Source: Anastrepha obliqua (lineage: Eukaryota; Arthropoda; Insecta; Diptera; Tephritidae). From it: a stretch of DNA of 64,000 nt. The stretch spans positions 65,490,501 through 65,554,500 of the forward strand of contig NC_072896.1 in the NCBI RefSeq assembly GCF_027943255.1, written 5' to 3'. The text below holds more notes on this DNA, generated by a model. The model was given only the letters and a program-made list of their open reading frames with translations. It was not told the origin of the DNA and ran no database searches. How positions within the stretch are numbered: position 1 is the first letter of the stretch. The letters are not shown here.

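Overview
The whole 64 kb window lies inside one giant gene on the minus strand, the dipteran orthologue of Drosophila dumpy (dpy). It encodes a huge apical extracellular-matrix protein built from EGF domains and the short DPY cysteine module. Both gene ends are outside the window: no signal peptide is seen before position 64000, and no ZP domain or membrane anchor before position 1. I resolved 78 coding exons by hand, named w1 to w78 in transcription order (w1 at the right edge, w78 at the left). They sum to about 43.8 kb of coding DNA, roughly 14,600 residues. Every junction I could read is phase 1 and every complete exon is a multiple of three, which supports the boundaries.

Layout in transcription order, from high to low coordinates. 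(1) 64000-58028: one exon of at least 5,973 bp carrying Ser/Thr/Pro-rich repeats that correspond to the PIGSFEAST region of Drosophila. The monomer is 48 residues and mostly alternates as a 96-residue (288 bp) dimer. (2) 55099-54554: three tiny Cys-rich exons. (3) 54129-53116: a second Thr-rich, mucin-like exon. (4) 51625-50018: DPY-EGF exons. (5) 49930-47501: a 2,430 bp exon that starts with tandem EGFs lacking DPY modules and then enters regular EGF-DPY-EGF modules. (6) 47429-34902: single-module exons of about 320 bp, then two large exons of five and ten modules. (7) A 5.6 kb intron (34901-29283) holding decayed LINE fragments and a SINE. (8) 29282-3326: the densest part, about eleven tandem copies of a six-module block spaced about 2.2 kb apart. 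(9) 1852-1: DPY-EGF exons that mirror group 4.

The main structural result is a hierarchy. The EGF-DPY-EGF module (about 105 residues) is one exon long. Modules fall into three recurring types in fixed order, and this three-module register runs without a visible break for about 100 modules. In the C-terminal part the trimer has become a hexamer (positions H1 to H6), which was then amplified.

The organism is a higher dipteran. A tRNA-headed SINE at 33.4 kb and a LINE reverse-transcriptase fragment at 32.6 kb resemble sequences I associate from memory with tephritid fruit flies, so a tephritid is my best guess. A decayed mariner element with matching terminal inverted repeats and TA flanks sits at 56457-57398. 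I found no other protein-coding gene, no RNA gene and no CRISPR array.
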